Origin: Burkholderiales bacterium
Lineage (GTDB): Bacteria > Pseudomonadota > Gammaproteobacteria > Burkholderiales > Burkholderiaceae_E
Assembly (NCBI GenBank): GCA_017307915.1
Contig: JAFKGG010000363.1
Coordinates: forward strand, 21,879 to 85,878
Direction: 5' to 3'
DNA length: 64,000 nucleotides
The notes under the pieces were generated by a model that saw only the letters and a program-made list of their open reading frames with translations, ran no database searches and was not told where the DNA came from. Positions within the stretch are counted from its first letter, which is position 1. Each line of letters opens with the position of its first letter. The position numbers were made by a program, and so were the translations under genes. Below are positions 9,334 to 18,025 of this stretch, piece after piece.

Positions 9334-9651
9334 ATGAAAACGCTGATCAACCAACTCGCTGCCGCTGCCGTTCTCGCCACGCTGGCCGGTGCCGCCACTG
9401 CCGCCCCGGTCGGCGAATGGATCGACTACCCGGGTCCGGTGCAGCAACTGACGCACAAGAGCCGCGCTGAAGTGCGCGCCGAGATCGGCACCGTCGACAC
9501 GGCTTCGCCGTTCGTGACGCAGGGCGAATTCGTGCAACGCAACCCTGCCTACACGGCGCCCGCCGCGCGCAGCCGGATCGACGTGCGCAACGAAGGGCGC
9601 GAGGCGCAGAAGGCGCATGTCGGCGCCTTCGACCCGGACTACTTCGGTTGA
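9334..9651 (+). CDS. Small exported protein, DUF4148-like
   Basis: The ATG at 9334 follows AAGGAAAG and gives 105 aa. Residues 1-24 are a clear Sec signal peptide (MKTLINQLAAAAVLATLAGA ending in TAA), cleaved around AAP. The mature part contains SRAEVRAEIG, which resembles the LTRAQVRAEL-type element of the DUF4148 family common in Burkholderiales, and ends in FDPDYFG. It has no cysteines or membrane segments after the signal, so it should be periplasmic. Function is unknown. It is divergent from the LysR gene and may be its target. Confidence 0.75.
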   Translation: MKTLINQLAAAAVLATLAGAATAAPVGEWIDYPGPVQQLTHKSRAEVRAEIGTVDTASPFVTQGEFVQRNPAYTAPAARSRIDVRNEGREAQKAHVGAFDPDYFG

Positions 9652-9826
9652 GCGCGATCGGGTACGCGCTGCCGGACGCCGTCTTGCGCGGCTGTCCTGG
9701 CTGTGTGGCCCGTGCCCGCTACTTTCCGCCTACCGGAAAGCGCCGCCGAATTGCTTAGCGTCGCCGGTCGCCGCTCCTAAACTGCCTGCGCACAATCAAG
9801 GCGCATCAGCGAGGAGGCGACCGAGC

Positions 9827-10804
9827 ATGAAACTGGCAAGCTTCGTCATCGACGGCCGCGATACGTTCGGCTTTCAGGCCGCACCGGGCCGCGTCGTGGA
9901 ATGGGCCGCGGCCGCTGCGGCCTTCGGGCTGGATTGGCGCGATGGTCCGCGCGACATGCACGACTTCATCGAGGCCGAGCCGGCGCGCCGGCAGGGCTGG
10001 CGCGAGCTGCATGATCGCGTCGTGGCCGAGCCGGGCCGCGTGCCCAGTCACGATGCCGATGCGCTGCATTGGCGCGCACCGGTGCGGCGACCTTCGAAAA
10101 TCTGCTGCCTGGCGCTGAACAACAGCGCCAACGTCGATCGCATCCTCAGCGGCCCGAAGCATCCGGCGATATTCATCAAGCCGTCGAGCGCGCTGATCGG
10201 CCACGGCGAGGCAATCGAGTTGCGCGCCGCTTACGGCCGCGTGCACCCCGAGCCCGAGCTGGCGCTGGTGATCGGCCGGCGCGCCAAGAATGTGGCGGCG
10301 GCCGATGCGCTCGACTACGTGTTCGGCTATACGATCCACAACGATCTCACCGCGCCGACGATGCGCGGCGAAGACACCTTCCATTACCGCGCCATTCACC
10401 CGAAGAGCGGCGACGCCACGGCGATCGAATACGTCGATTCCCACGTCAGCTATCCCGGCCGCTACAAGTGCAGCGACACCTTCGCCGCGCTGGGGCCGTG
10501 GCTGGTGACGCGCGACGAGATTGCCGATCCGCATGCGCTGGACGTGAGCTGCCTGCACCAGGGCTCGCTGGTCACGCACGACAACACGGTCAACCTGTTC
10601 CACAAGGTGCCGCAAGTGATCGAGTTCATCTCGCACTACATGACGCTGCTGCCGGGCGACGTGGTGTCGATGGGCACGGCGCTGCAGCGTTCGCCCGGTG
10701 GACGCGCGGTGCAGAACGTCGATCTGACCACGCTGGGCGGTCCGGTGGCGGTGACGATCCAGGGGCTCGGCACCCTGTCGAATCCGGTGCGAATGATCGA
10801 TTGA
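9827..10804 (+). CDS. Fumarylacetoacetate hydrolase family protein
   Basis: The protein (325 aa) starts at ATG 9827 behind GAGGAGG at 9811-9817. The FAH-fold metal site is visible: Glu residues in HPEPELALVIG and the Asp in YTIHNDLTAP; the C-terminal MGTALQRSPGG segment is also typical. The family hydrolyses C-C bonds in fumarylpyruvate or fumarylacetoacetate, or decarboxylates or hydrates related keto acids. No other hydrolase of this family is seen in the window, so it could complete homogentisate or gentisate breakdown with HmgA (31080) and the isomerase at 22437, but it lies 10 kb away beside a different regulator. The Bug receptor gene follows at 75 bp. Confidence 0.87.
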   Translation: MKLASFVIDGRDTFGFQAAPGRVVEWAAAAAAFGLDWRDGPRDMHDFIEAEPARRQGWRELHDRVVAEPGRVPSHDADALHWRAPVRRPSKICCLALNNSANVDRILSGPKHPAIFIKPSSALIGHGEAIELRAAYGRVHPEPELALVIGRRAKNVAAADALDYVFGYTIHNDLTAPTMRGEDTFHYRAIHPKSGDATAIEYVDSHVSYPGRYKCSDTFAALGPWLVTRDEIADPHALDVSCLHQGSLVTHDNTVNLFHKVPQVIEFISHYMTLLPGDVVSMGTALQRSPGGRAVQNVDLTTLGGPVAVTIQGLGTLSNPVRMID

Positions 10805-10878
10805 ACATGGCTCGCGCGTCCGGCGGGCGTCGTAGATACTCCGCCGGCCTCGCCGGGCGATCAACTTGGGAGACTTGC

Positions 10879-11856
10879 ATGCGACAGCTTCTGACATCCT
10901 GCCTGCGCTGGTGCGTCGCCGCGTCGGCTGCCCTGCTGCTGGCGGCGCCGGCGCAAGCCGCGTATCCGGAAAAAACGGTGCGCATCGTCGTACCGTGGGA
11001 ACCGGGCGGCTCGGCCGACGTGTTTGCGCGCCAACTGGCCGATCATCTGGCGAAGGAGACGAACCAGTCGTTCGTCATCGAGAACAAGCCAGGTGCCTCG
11101 GGCAACATCGGTTCGGCCCAGGTGGCGCGTGCGCCGGCCGACGGTTATACGCTGTTGCTCGGTTCGATGAGCACGCACATCTTCCAGCCGGCGATTGGCG
11201 CGTCGGCGCCGTTCGATCCGATCGACAGCTTCACGCCGATCGCTCGACTCGGCTTCATCACCAATACGCTGGCGGTGCGCAGCGCGCTGCCGGTGAACAG
11301 CGTGAAAGAGCTGATCGACTACGCCAAGGCCAATCCGGGCAAGGTCTCGTATGCCTCGGCCGGCGTCGGCTCGTTCAATCACCTGAGCGCGGCGCTGTTC
11401 GAAAAGCGCGCCGGCATCGAACTGCTGCACGTGCCCTACAAAGGCGGCTCGAAGGCGGCGCTGGCCACGGCCTCGGGCGAAACCGACATGGTGTTCTCGT
11501 CGATCGGGCTGACCGCGCCGCATACCAAGAGCAATCGCCTGCGCATCCTGGCGGTGGCCGAGGCGCGGCGCAGCACGCTGCTGCCGAGCGCGCCCACGGT
11601 GGCCGATACGCTGCCCGGTTTCCAGGTGTCGATCTGGTATGGCCTGTTCGGACCCAAAGGCCTGCCCACGGAAGTGACCGAGGCCTTGTCGCGCTGGGCC
11701 CAGAAGATGAGCGCCGACCCCGAGGCGCGCGCCAAGCTTGCGCAGGGCGGCGCCGAGTTCGACATCGTCACCGGCAATCAGTTCCTGACGCAGATGCGCA
11801 GCGAAACGGCGAGCTGGAAGGCCTTCGCGACGCAGAACGGCATCAAGGCGCAGTAG
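10879..11856 (+). CDS. Tripartite tricarboxylate transporter receptor (Bug family)
   Basis: This is a periplasmic solute-binding protein of 325 aa with a Sec signal peptide (MRQLLTSCLRW and a hydrophobic run ending AQAA). The Bug hallmarks are present: YPEKTVRIVVPWEPGGSADV, ENKPGASGNIGS and APADGYTLL. Bug proteins bind carboxylate ligands; few have matching TctAB membrane parts, and none is seen here. It sits 75 bp after the FAH-fold gene on the same strand and converges with the IclR gene. The ligand may be the substrate of that hydrolase pathway, which is inference. Confidence 0.93.
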   Translation: MRQLLTSCLRWCVAASAALLLAAPAQAAYPEKTVRIVVPWEPGGSADVFARQLADHLAKETNQSFVIENKPGASGNIGSAQVARAPADGYTLLLGSMSTHIFQPAIGASAPFDPIDSFTPIARLGFITNTLAVRSALPVNSVKELIDYAKANPGKVSYASAGVGSFNHLSAALFEKRAGIELLHVPYKGGSKAALATASGETDMVFSSIGLTAPHTKSNRLRILAVAEARRSTLLPSAPTVADTLPGFQVSIWYGLFGPKGLPTEVTEALSRWAQKMSADPEARAKLAQGGAEFDIVTGNQFLTQMRSETASWKAFATQNGIKAQ

Positions 11857-11885
11857 CGGTCGGGGCAGTCGTAGTCGCAGTGCTG

Positions 11886-11908
11886 GCGGGCCGGCCAGAG
11901 CGGCCCGC
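11886..11908. terminator. GC-rich hairpin between convergent Bug and IclR genes
   Basis: GCGGGCC at 11886-11892 pairs perfectly with GGCCCGC at 11902-11908 around a 9-base loop, midway between two convergent genes. There is no T-run, so a bidirectional terminator is plausible but unproven. Confidence 0.4.
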
Positions 11909-11931
11909 GCACCGCGATGGCCGCCCTGCGT

Positions 11932-12789
11932 TCAGCGCTGCAGCGTCATCTGCCGATAGCCTTCCAGCACTTCGGCCGCCGTTTCGTTCAGGATCGGCAC
12001 CATCTGGTTGACGAAGGCCGTGTTCACTGAACGCGCAAAGGCGGTCAGGCTCAGCACGGCCAGCACTTCATCGCCGTCGGCCACCGGCACTGCGCAGGTG
12101 GCGCTGTCGTCGCGCTCGTGGCCGTCGCGCCCGTCTTCGTCGCCGTCGCGCTCGTCCCCACGGCCGTTATCTTGGCCCTTGCCGGCGCCGGGTTCTTTTT
12201 CGCGACGCTTGCGGCGCCGCCCCGCGCCGCGCGCCGGCGGCGTGCGCAACGCATAGCCGTCGCGGCGCACGTCGGCCAGCCGCGCCTGCGCTTCGGCGTC
12301 GATGCCGTCGGGAAACAGCGCCTGCTGCTCGGCCTGCGGGCAATGCGCAAGATAGGCGAGCCCCACCGCCGAAGTTTTCAGCGAATGCCGGCGCCCGTAA
12401 GTGGTCGGGCGCACCGCCAGCGGGCTGTAGGGCATCGTGCTGAAGCGGATCACCATCTGCGAACCGTCGAGCGTGGCAATCGCCAATGGCCAGCGGATCT
12501 GCTTGGTGGTGCGGATCAGGCACGGGATGGCGACGTTGACCACGTTCAGCCGTTCACTGAAGCCGTCGCTCAGCTCGCGCACCTTCGGGGTGATCTGATA
12601 ACTGCCGCGCTCGGCCACCGCGCGCACGTAGCCGTCGGCGCGCAAGGTGTCGAGCAGGCGCGAGAGGGTCGATTTCGGCAGGCCGGTTTGCAGATGCAGC
12701 TCGTGCAGCGTCGAGTGCATGCGCGTATTGAGGCAGCGCAGCAACTGCAACACGCGCGAGGCGGCGCGAACGCCAGAGTCTGCCGACAC
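11932..12789 (-). CDS. IclR family transcriptional regulator with a charged insert
   Basis: The protein (285 aa) has an IclR winged helix at residues 8-75 (LHLQTGLPKSTLSRLLDTLR) and an effector domain from about 85. Residues 185-229 are not IclR-like: a run of Arg, Lys, Asp, Glu and Gly (RRRKRREKEP, then DERDGDEDGRDGHERDD) interrupts the effector domain before CAVPVADGDEVLAVLSL resumes. The DNA beneath is a degenerate CGTCGC repeat tract. It probably regulates the convergent Bug/FAH genes or a distant operon. The insert could disturb ligand binding; the frame is intact. Confidence 0.88.
   Translation of the reverse strand: MSADSGVRAASRVLQLLRCLNTRMHSTLHELHLQTGLPKSTLSRLLDTLRADGYVRAVAERGSYQITPKVRELSDGFSERLNVVNVAIPCLIRTTKQIRWPLAIATLDGSQMVIRFSTMPYSPLAVRPTTYGRRHSLKTSAVGLAYLAHCPQAEQQALFPDGIDAEAQARLADVRRDGYALRTPPARGAGRRRKRREKEPGAGKGQDNGRGDERDGDEDGRDGHERDDSATCAVPVADGDEVLAVLSLTAFARSVNTAFVNQMVPILNETAAEVLEGYRQMTLQR
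12108..12155. repeat. Degenerate CGTCGCGCTCGT repeats inside the IclR gene
   Basis: Near-identical 12-mers occur at 12108 (CGTCGCGCTCGT), 12123 (CGTCGCGCCCGT) and 12144 (CGTCGCGCTCGT). On the coding strand they give the Asp/Arg/Glu-rich insert of the IclR protein. Replication slippage probably made the insert. Confidence 0.6.
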
Positions 12790-12838
12790 GTCGATCGTCC
12801 TGCGCTGCGATCCTTGCCTGACCGTGCCGGGCTCCGGC

Positions 12839-13135
12839 TCAGAGCACGACCTTGACCAGCGGATGCGCGGCCAGCTCGCGGTACAAAGCTTCGAGCTGCA
12901 CGCGCGACTCGATGCGCACCACGGCGGTCAGGCTCAGATAGGTGCCTTGCCGCGAGGCGCGAAACTCGATCGTCGCCGGATCGAAATCGGGCGCATGGTC
13001 GGCGATCACGGCGGCGATCGTCTGCGCGAATTCATCGACGCGCCGCCCCATGATCTTCAATGGGAAATCGACCGGAAACTCGAGCAGTTGCTCGAGCCGG
13101 TCGAACACGTTCGACGCGGGCTGATCGTCGCTCAT
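12839..13135 (-). CDS. ybeD: YbeD/DUF493 family protein
   Basis: This 98-aa protein has the DUF493 signature: FPVDFPLKIMGRRVDEF near the N-terminus and REASRQGTYLS-like (here FRASRQGTYLSLTAVV) in the middle. The family has an ACT-like fold and is found between dacA-type and lipB genes. The start ATG 13135 overlaps the TGA of dat by one base, so the two are co-translated. Its role in lipoate or cell-wall metabolism is not established. Confidence 0.92.
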   Translation of the reverse strand: MSDDQPASNVFDRLEQLLEFPVDFPLKIMGRRVDEFAQTIAAVIADHAPDFDPATIEFRASRQGTYLSLTAVVRIESRVQLEALYRELAAHPLVKVVL

Positions 13136-13977
13136 CACGCCGCCTTGGCCTGCTGGTAGGCGGCGTGCAGCTTGGCGAACACCGGTCCGGGCTTGCCCGT
13201 GCCGACCGGCCGGCCGTCGATGCGGGTGATCGGCAGCACTTCCTTGGTCGCCGAAGTGAGCAGCAATTCGTCGGCCGCCAGCACTTCTTCGCGCAATACG
13301 CGGCGCAACTGCAGCTCGACGCCGGCGCGCTCGCACAGCTCGGCCATCAGGCCATAGCGGATGCCCTCGAGCACCAGATTGTCTTTCGGCGAGCCGAACA
13401 GCCGGCCGCTGCGCACCACCCAGATGTTGCTGGCCGAACCTTCGGTCAGGAAGCCATCGCGGAACATCACGCATTCGGCCGCGCCGGCCTGCACGGCCGC
13501 CTGGCGCGCAAGCACGTTGCCCAGCAGCGAGGTCGATTTGATGTCGCAATGCAGCCAGCGTTCGTCGGGCAGCGTCACCACCGAAATGCCGTTCTCGATC
13601 TGCGCGGCCGGCGGCGGCACCAGTTCGCTCACCATCGCGAACACGGTGGGCGTCACGTTCTGCGGGAACGCGTGATCGCGGCGCGCCACGCCACGCGTCA
13701 CCTGCATGTAGACGAACTGGTTGGCCCAATCATGGCGCGCAACCAGTTGGTGCACCAGGTCGGTCCACTGCTCGTCGCCGAGCGGATTGTCGATGCCGAT
13801 CGCCGCCAGGCTGCGCTTCAGGCGAGTCAGGTGCTGCGCCCAGCGAAATGGCCGCCCGCCATACACCGGCACCACTTCATAGATGCCGTCGCCGAAGATG
13901 AAGCCGCGGTCGAGCACCGGTACGCGCGCCTCTTCGATCGGAAGGAACTCGCCGTTCAGGCAAACCGTCTGGGTCAT
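13135..13977 (-). CDS. Branched-chain/D-amino acid aminotransferase family (class IV PLP enzyme)
   Basis: The protein has 280 aa from ATG 13977, with GAGG eight bases upstream; an in-frame start at 14010 would add 11 residues with no better site. Class IV features are FLPIEEARVPVLDRGFIFGD and the PLP lysine in DIKSTSLLGNVLA, with GFLTEGSASNIW near the phosphate site. It is usually annotated as D-alanine (D-amino acid) aminotransferase. The place between dacC and ybeD fits a supply role for cell-wall D-amino acids. Distinguishing it from 4-amino-4-deoxychorismate lyase or branched-chain aminotransferase would need biochemistry. Confidence 0.88.
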   Translation of the reverse strand: MTQTVCLNGEFLPIEEARVPVLDRGFIFGDGIYEVVPVYGGRPFRWAQHLTRLKRSLAAIGIDNPLGDEQWTDLVHQLVARHDWANQFVYMQVTRGVARRDHAFPQNVTPTVFAMVSELVPPPAAQIENGISVVTLPDERWLHCDIKSTSLLGNVLARQAAVQAGAAECVMFRDGFLTEGSASNIWVVRSGRLFGSPKDNLVLEGIRYGLMAELCERAGVELQLRRVLREEVLAADELLLTSATKEVLPITRIDGRPVGTGKPGPVFAKLHAAYQQAKAA

Positions 13978-14013
13978 CTGCTGCCTCGGGTCGAAACGGT
14001 GAAAGGGCAATGC

Positions 14014-15162
14014 TTATTTGGCGAACATCAGGCGCACGCTGTCCCAGGTGCGGCCGATCCAGCCGGCGGGTTCGATCGCCGTGGCCGCCAGCAGCGGTCG
14101 TTCAACGATCAAGCGGTCGTCGAGCTTCACGCGCAGCGTGCCGATGCGCTGGCCCTGCGCGATCGGCGCCACCAGCGGCTGCACGCGCTCGATTTCGGCC
14201 TTCACTTTATCAGCCTGGCCGCGCGGCACGGTGACCAGCACTTCGCCGTCGAAGCCGCCGGCCACGGTGTTGGCCTTACCCTTCCAGACTTCGTAGTTGC
14301 CGGCGGGCTGGTCTTTGGCATACAGACGCACCGAGTCGAAATTCTGGAAGCCGTAATTGAGCAGCTTCTGCGATTCGATCGCGCGGCTCGTTTCCGAAGT
14401 GGTGCCCAGCACCACCGAGATCAGCCGCCGCGAGAAGCCGGCGCCGGGCTGTTCGCGCCGCGCCGACGCGATCAGGCAATAGCCGGCGGCTTCGGTGTGG
14501 CCGGTCTTCAGGCCGTCGACCGAGGGATCGATGGCCAGCAAGCGGTTGCGGTTGGGCTGCTTGATGTTGTTGTAGCTGTACTCGCGCTTCGAATACAGCG
14601 GATAGAACTGCGGATGATCGATGATCAGCCGCATCGCCAGCAGCGACAGATCCTGCGCCGTGGTGTAGTGCTGCGGGTCGGGCAGGCCGGTGGAGTTGCG
14701 GAACTGCGTGCTGCGCATGCCCAGGCGCTGCGCCTCGGCGTTCATCTGCTGCGCGAAAGCGTCTTCGGTGCCGGCCACTGCCTCGGCCAGCACGATCGAG
14801 GCGTCGTTGCCCGATTGCACGATCATGCCGTTGACCAGCTCTTCGACCGTGGCCGGCTTGGCCGGATCGACGAACATGCGCGAGCCAATCGCCTTGTAAG
14901 CCGCCGTCGACACCATCGGCCGCTGTTCCAGGCCCAGGCGCTTTTCTTCCAGCGCCTTGAACACCAGGTGAGCAGTCATCAATTTCGTCAGCGAAGCCGG
15001 CTCGACCTTCATGTCGGGTTCGTGCGAGGCCAGAATCTGGCCGGTGGTGGCGTCGAGCAGCAGCCAGGAACGGGCAGCGATGCTGGGCGGGGCGATCTGC
15101 GCCGCGACCGGCGCGGCGGCGACAAAGGCGAACGCGAAAGCGGCGAACAGGCGTCGAATCAT
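14014..15162 (-). CDS. dacC: D-alanyl-D-alanine carboxypeptidase (penicillin-binding protein 5/6 type)
   Basis: The protein (382 aa) trims the terminal D-Ala from peptidoglycan stem peptides in the periplasm. The three active-site motifs are in order: SLTK, SGN (VQSGNDASIVLAE) and KTG (VDGLKTGHTEAAGYC). A Sec signal peptide covers residues 1-22 (MIRRLFAAFAFAFVAAAPVA). The C-terminal PBP5 domain ends in GWIGRTWDSVRLMFAK, which can act as an amphipathic membrane anchor. Start ATG 15162 is chosen because it gives the signal peptide; longer frames lack one. It heads the dacC-dat-ybeD group. Confidence 0.95.
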   Translation of the reverse strand: MIRRLFAAFAFAFVAAAPVAAQIAPPSIAARSWLLLDATTGQILASHEPDMKVEPASLTKLMTAHLVFKALEEKRLGLEQRPMVSTAAYKAIGSRMFVDPAKPATVEELVNGMIVQSGNDASIVLAEAVAGTEDAFAQQMNAEAQRLGMRSTQFRNSTGLPDPQHYTTAQDLSLLAMRLIIDHPQFYPLYSKREYSYNNIKQPNRNRLLAIDPSVDGLKTGHTEAAGYCLIASARREQPGAGFSRRLISVVLGTTSETSRAIESQKLLNYGFQNFDSVRLYAKDQPAGNYEVWKGKANTVAGGFDGEVLVTVPRGQADKVKAEIERVQPLVAPIAQGQRIGTLRVKLDDRLIVERPLLAATAIEPAGWIGRTWDSVRLMFAK

Positions 15163-15253
15163 TCGGAAAGACCTCACGATGGCGGGCCGCCGTTCGATGC
15201 GAAGAGCGGCGCCGCGAATGCAGCGGCATGGCCGATGGAGAAGAAGCGCGGAA

Positions 15254-15793
15254 TTATAGGCCGCCATCGCGGCCGACCGCCCCATCACCATCGGCGCGCT
15301 GCGCCTCTTCGAAGAAGGGCCGCACTGCGAGCACCACGCGGCGCGCCGCTTCGCCGCCGCGCCGCGCGAACACCACGTCGACCGCTTCGCGCAGTACGCG
15401 GCGCAGTACTTCCATGCTGACGCAGTCTTCGATGCGCGCTTCCCAGATCTGGCCGGCGGGGCCGAGTTCAGCTTCAAGCAGGCCGTGCAGCCGCTGTTTG
15501 GCCGCTTCGAGCGCGGCATGCTCGGCGCGCAGCCGGGCGCGGCGTTCGGCTTCCGACAAGGGGTCGGCCAGGCCGATCGGCTCGATCAGATGCTGGGCTT
15601 CGAGTTCGGCCAGGATCGGCTGCAATTCGCCGGGACGCACGATCGGCGGCAGATCGGCCACGCAGCGCTGTCCGTCGATCACCAGCAGCACGCGCAGCGC
15701 GGACTGTGACAGGCTGCGGCCGAGGCGCGCGATCTCCTGTTCGCCTTCGGCAGTGCGCGCGTAGATCAGCCGCGACTCGCCTTCACTGCTCAT
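15254..15793 (-). CDS. Conserved hypothetical protein
   Basis: I do not recognise this 179-aa protein. Its N-terminal 75 residues look like a small winged-helix or helical domain (LSQSALRVLLVIDGQRCVAD), and residues 78-110 are a charged, Ala/Glu/Arg-rich helix likely to coil. No signal peptide or membrane segment is visible. Its ATG overlaps the stop of the hydrolase gene by 4 bp, so the two are co-translated, and dacC follows 91 bp downstream. Confidence 0.75.
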   Translation of the reverse strand: MSSEGESRLIYARTAEGEQEIARLGRSLSQSALRVLLVIDGQRCVADLPPIVRPGELQPILAELEAQHLIEPIGLADPLSEAERRARLRAEHAALEAAKQRLHGLLEAELGPAGQIWEARIEDCVSMEVLRRVLREAVDVVFARRGGEAARRVVLAVRPFFEEAQRADGDGAVGRDGGL

Positions 15794-16440
15794 TGTGAGG
15801 CGGGGGCACCGAACGCGTCGAGCACGATGCGCTTGAGCAGCGTCAGTTTGCGATGGAAGAAATGGTCGGCGCCGGGGATCACCACCACCGGCAGTTCCTG
15901 CGGGCGCGCCCAGTCGAACACCGCTTGCAGCGGCACGGTGTCGTCGTTTTCGCCATGTATCACCAGCGTGTCGGCGGGTACCGATTGCAGCGCGAAGCGC
16001 GACACGGCGGCGCCGACCAGCACCAGCCGCGTCGCCGGGTGGCCGGCTTCGGACAGGCGCTGCGCGACGCGCGTCTGCACGAAGCTGCCGAACGAGAAGC
16101 CGGCCAGCACCAGGCGCTCACGCGCCGCGATCGGCAGATCAGCCTGCGCCTGGGCGTGTTCGATCAGCGCCAGCAGGTCGTCGGTTTCGCCCTTGCCTTC
16201 GTCGAAGCTGCCGGCCGAATCGCCGACGCCACGGAAATTCGGCCGCCAGACCACGTAGCCCAGCGCCAGCAGCGCGCGCGCCAGCGTCTGCGCCACTTTG
16301 TTGTCTCGGCTGCCGCCGTACAGCGGGTGCGGATGCGCGACGATGGCGATGCCGACCGGCGTGCCGGCGGGCAGGTCGAGCGCGGTATCGATTACACCGA
16401 CCGGGCCGGCGATGCGCAACAGGCGCGTGGCCGAATTCAT
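15790..16440 (-). CDS. Alpha/beta hydrolase, dienelactone-hydrolase-like small type
   Basis: The protein (216 aa) has the alpha/beta-hydrolase core: HPHPLYGGSRDNKV near the oxyanion strand, RPNFRGVGDSAG, the nucleophile elbow GFSFGS, a likely acid in HGENDDTVP and the His in GADHFFH. This compact family is widespread in proteobacteria and usually of unknown substrate. Start ATG 16440 overlaps the ferredoxin stop by 4 bp. It is the second gene of a tightly packed run with the ferredoxin and the hypothetical gene upstream of dacC. Confidence 0.88.
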   Translation of the reverse strand: MNSATRLLRIAGPVGVIDTALDLPAGTPVGIAIVAHPHPLYGGSRDNKVAQTLARALLALGYVVWRPNFRGVGDSAGSFDEGKGETDDLLALIEHAQAQADLPIAARERLVLAGFSFGSFVQTRVAQRLSEAGHPATRLVLVGAAVSRFALQSVPADTLVIHGENDDTVPLQAVFDWARPQELPVVVIPGADHFFHRKLTLLKRIVLDAFGAPASQ

Positions 16441-16745
16441 TCGAGCCGCAGCCGCGCCACGGGTTCGCCGCGCAGCAGGTGCGATTCGACGATCTCGTCG
16501 ATGTCGTTCTTGTCGACGAAGGTGTACCAGACGGCCTCGGGGTAGACCACCGCCACCGGCCCTTCGTCGCACCGATCCAGGCAGCCGGCCTTGTTCACGC
16601 GCACCTTGCCGGGACCGGCCAGCCCCAGCGCCTTGACGCGCTTCTTGGCATGGGCCTGCAGATCTTCGGCGTCGAACTGCGCACAGCAGCGCTTGCCGTC
16701 GCGCTTGTTCAGACAGAAGAAGATGTGGCGCTGATAGAAGCTCAT
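16437..16745 (-). CDS. Thioredoxin-like [2Fe-2S] ferredoxin
   Basis: The protein (102 aa) resembles Shethna-type thioredoxin-like ferredoxins. The ligand cysteines are visible as HIFFCLNKRDGKRCC and GCLDRCDEGPVAVVYPE. It should bind one [2Fe-2S] cluster and shuttle electrons in the cytoplasm; the partner is unknown. It begins 10 bp after the VanZ-like gene and overlaps the hydrolase gene by 4 bp. Confidence 0.9.
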   Translation of the reverse strand: MSFYQRHIFFCLNKRDGKRCCAQFDAEDLQAHAKKRVKALGLAGPGKVRVNKAGCLDRCDEGPVAVVYPEAVWYTFVDKNDIDEIVESHLLRGEPVARLRLE

Positions 16746-16755
16746 AGTGCAAGGA

Positions 16756-17919
16756 TTATAGGCCGCCGGGCCGCCGCGTTGCAGGGCGGCGGGTGCCGTG
16801 CAGCCGCCAGCCGCACCAGGCCAGCGCGGCGAACGGCCAGATCGTCGCCATGCCGCGCAGCAGGCCGTGGAAGTTGACCCACATGCCCTGGTTCCAGCCG
16901 GCGCGCATCGACAGATAGTAGGCGTTGGGCGAGGCCAGGTTGTACAGCGCGGTGGCCGCCACGATTGCCGCGATCGTCAGCCACAGCCGCGTGCGGCGGG
17001 TGGTCCAGCCGACCAGCGCGAGCGCGATCACGCCGGCCACCAGGCCGCCCTGCGCGCCGGCGCTGAGCCAGGCCAGCGCCTTGTCCTGGCCGAGCAGGCC
17101 GGCCGAGGCGGCCGTCTTGATCAGCATCGCGGCCGCGATTGGCAGCGCCACCGGCCAGACCGGGCCGCGCAACTGCGGTTGCAGCAGTTCGCGGCCGAGC
17201 AGGCCGATCGCCAGCACCGTCAGTGATACCGAAGCGGCTTCGGCGAACGGTTCATAGGCGTGCGGCAGCCGCAGCGCCGCCAGCCAGTCGTTGCCGGGGC
17301 CGGGCAGCGCCGGCCAGGTGGCCAGCAGGTCGCCGGTTGCGAACACCATCGGCTGCGGATAGAGCTGCGCCAGCAGCCAGGCCGACAGCAGCAGCAGGCC
17401 GGGGGTGGCGTTCGGTGCCAGCGGCGCTGCATCGCGCAGCGCCTGCGGCCAGCGCTCGATGCGGCGGCGTCCGAGCAGCACGGCCAGCAGCGCGCCCGCC
17501 GCGCCGCCGGCGCCGTTGGCGATCAGGTCGAGCCACGACGGCACGCGTTCGGGCAGCAGCACTTGCAGGCATTCCAGCGTCAGCGACAGCAAGGCCGCGC
17601 CCAGCGTGGCCAGCACGGCGGCGAGCGGCATCGACGTGTGCAGCCGGCGCGCCAGCCAGGTGGTGAGCAGCAGCCCGATCGGCAGATAGCCGATGACGTT
17701 GAGCGTGACGTCGGTGCGCGTCCACCAGCGCGGCCACGGATCGGTCAGGAAGCCGAACATCCAGGGGCCTGGCGTGCGCCAGCCGGTCAACGGATAGAGC
17801 GTGGCGTAGATGATCGCGGCGACGTAGGCCGCCAGCCACCAGCCGGCGCCCGCCGTCGTCGTCGGGGCGGGGCGGGAATCCGGAGCGGAGGCAGAGGCGC
17901 GCGTTGGCATTGGAGCCAT
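16756..17919 (-). CDS. VanZ-like family integral membrane protein
   Basis: A 387-aa polytopic membrane protein with about ten hydrophobic segments. The VanZ-like signature is in the first half: ATLYPLTGWR, DVTLNVIGYLPIGLLL and LECLQVLLPERVPSWLDLIAN. Members are small inner-membrane proteins with no known activity in proteobacteria; the vancomycin and teicoplanin link applies to other groups. The second half (residues 190-370) is an extra membrane domain with no assignment. It leads the ferredoxin-hydrolase run. Confidence 0.88.
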   Translation of the reverse strand: MAPMPTRASASAPDSRPAPTTTAGAGWWLAAYVAAIIYATLYPLTGWRTPGPWMFGFLTDPWPRWWTRTDVTLNVIGYLPIGLLLTTWLARRLHTSMPLAAVLATLGAALLSLTLECLQVLLPERVPSWLDLIANGAGGAAGALLAVLLGRRRIERWPQALRDAAPLAPNATPGLLLLSAWLLAQLYPQPMVFATGDLLATWPALPGPGNDWLAALRLPHAYEPFAEAASVSLTVLAIGLLGRELLQPQLRGPVWPVALPIAAAMLIKTAASAGLLGQDKALAWLSAGAQGGLVAGVIALALVGWTTRRTRLWLTIAAIVAATALYNLASPNAYYLSMRAGWNQGMWVNFHGLLRGMATIWPFAALAWCGWRLHGTRRPATRRPGGL

Positions 17920-18025
17920 AGCTTACCGCCAGGACATGCGTAGCGGCCCGGTTCCGGTCTGCCGATGAGCGGGCGCTGCACTCGTGCCCTAGCAGGCCCC
18001 CTGCTCGGGCTATGATTCGACCGTC

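Noticed and set aside
13060-15420. 786-codon open frame on the plus strand
   Set aside because: It runs antisense through dat and dacC, whose motifs are certain. The frame is a by-product of GC-rich codon structure.
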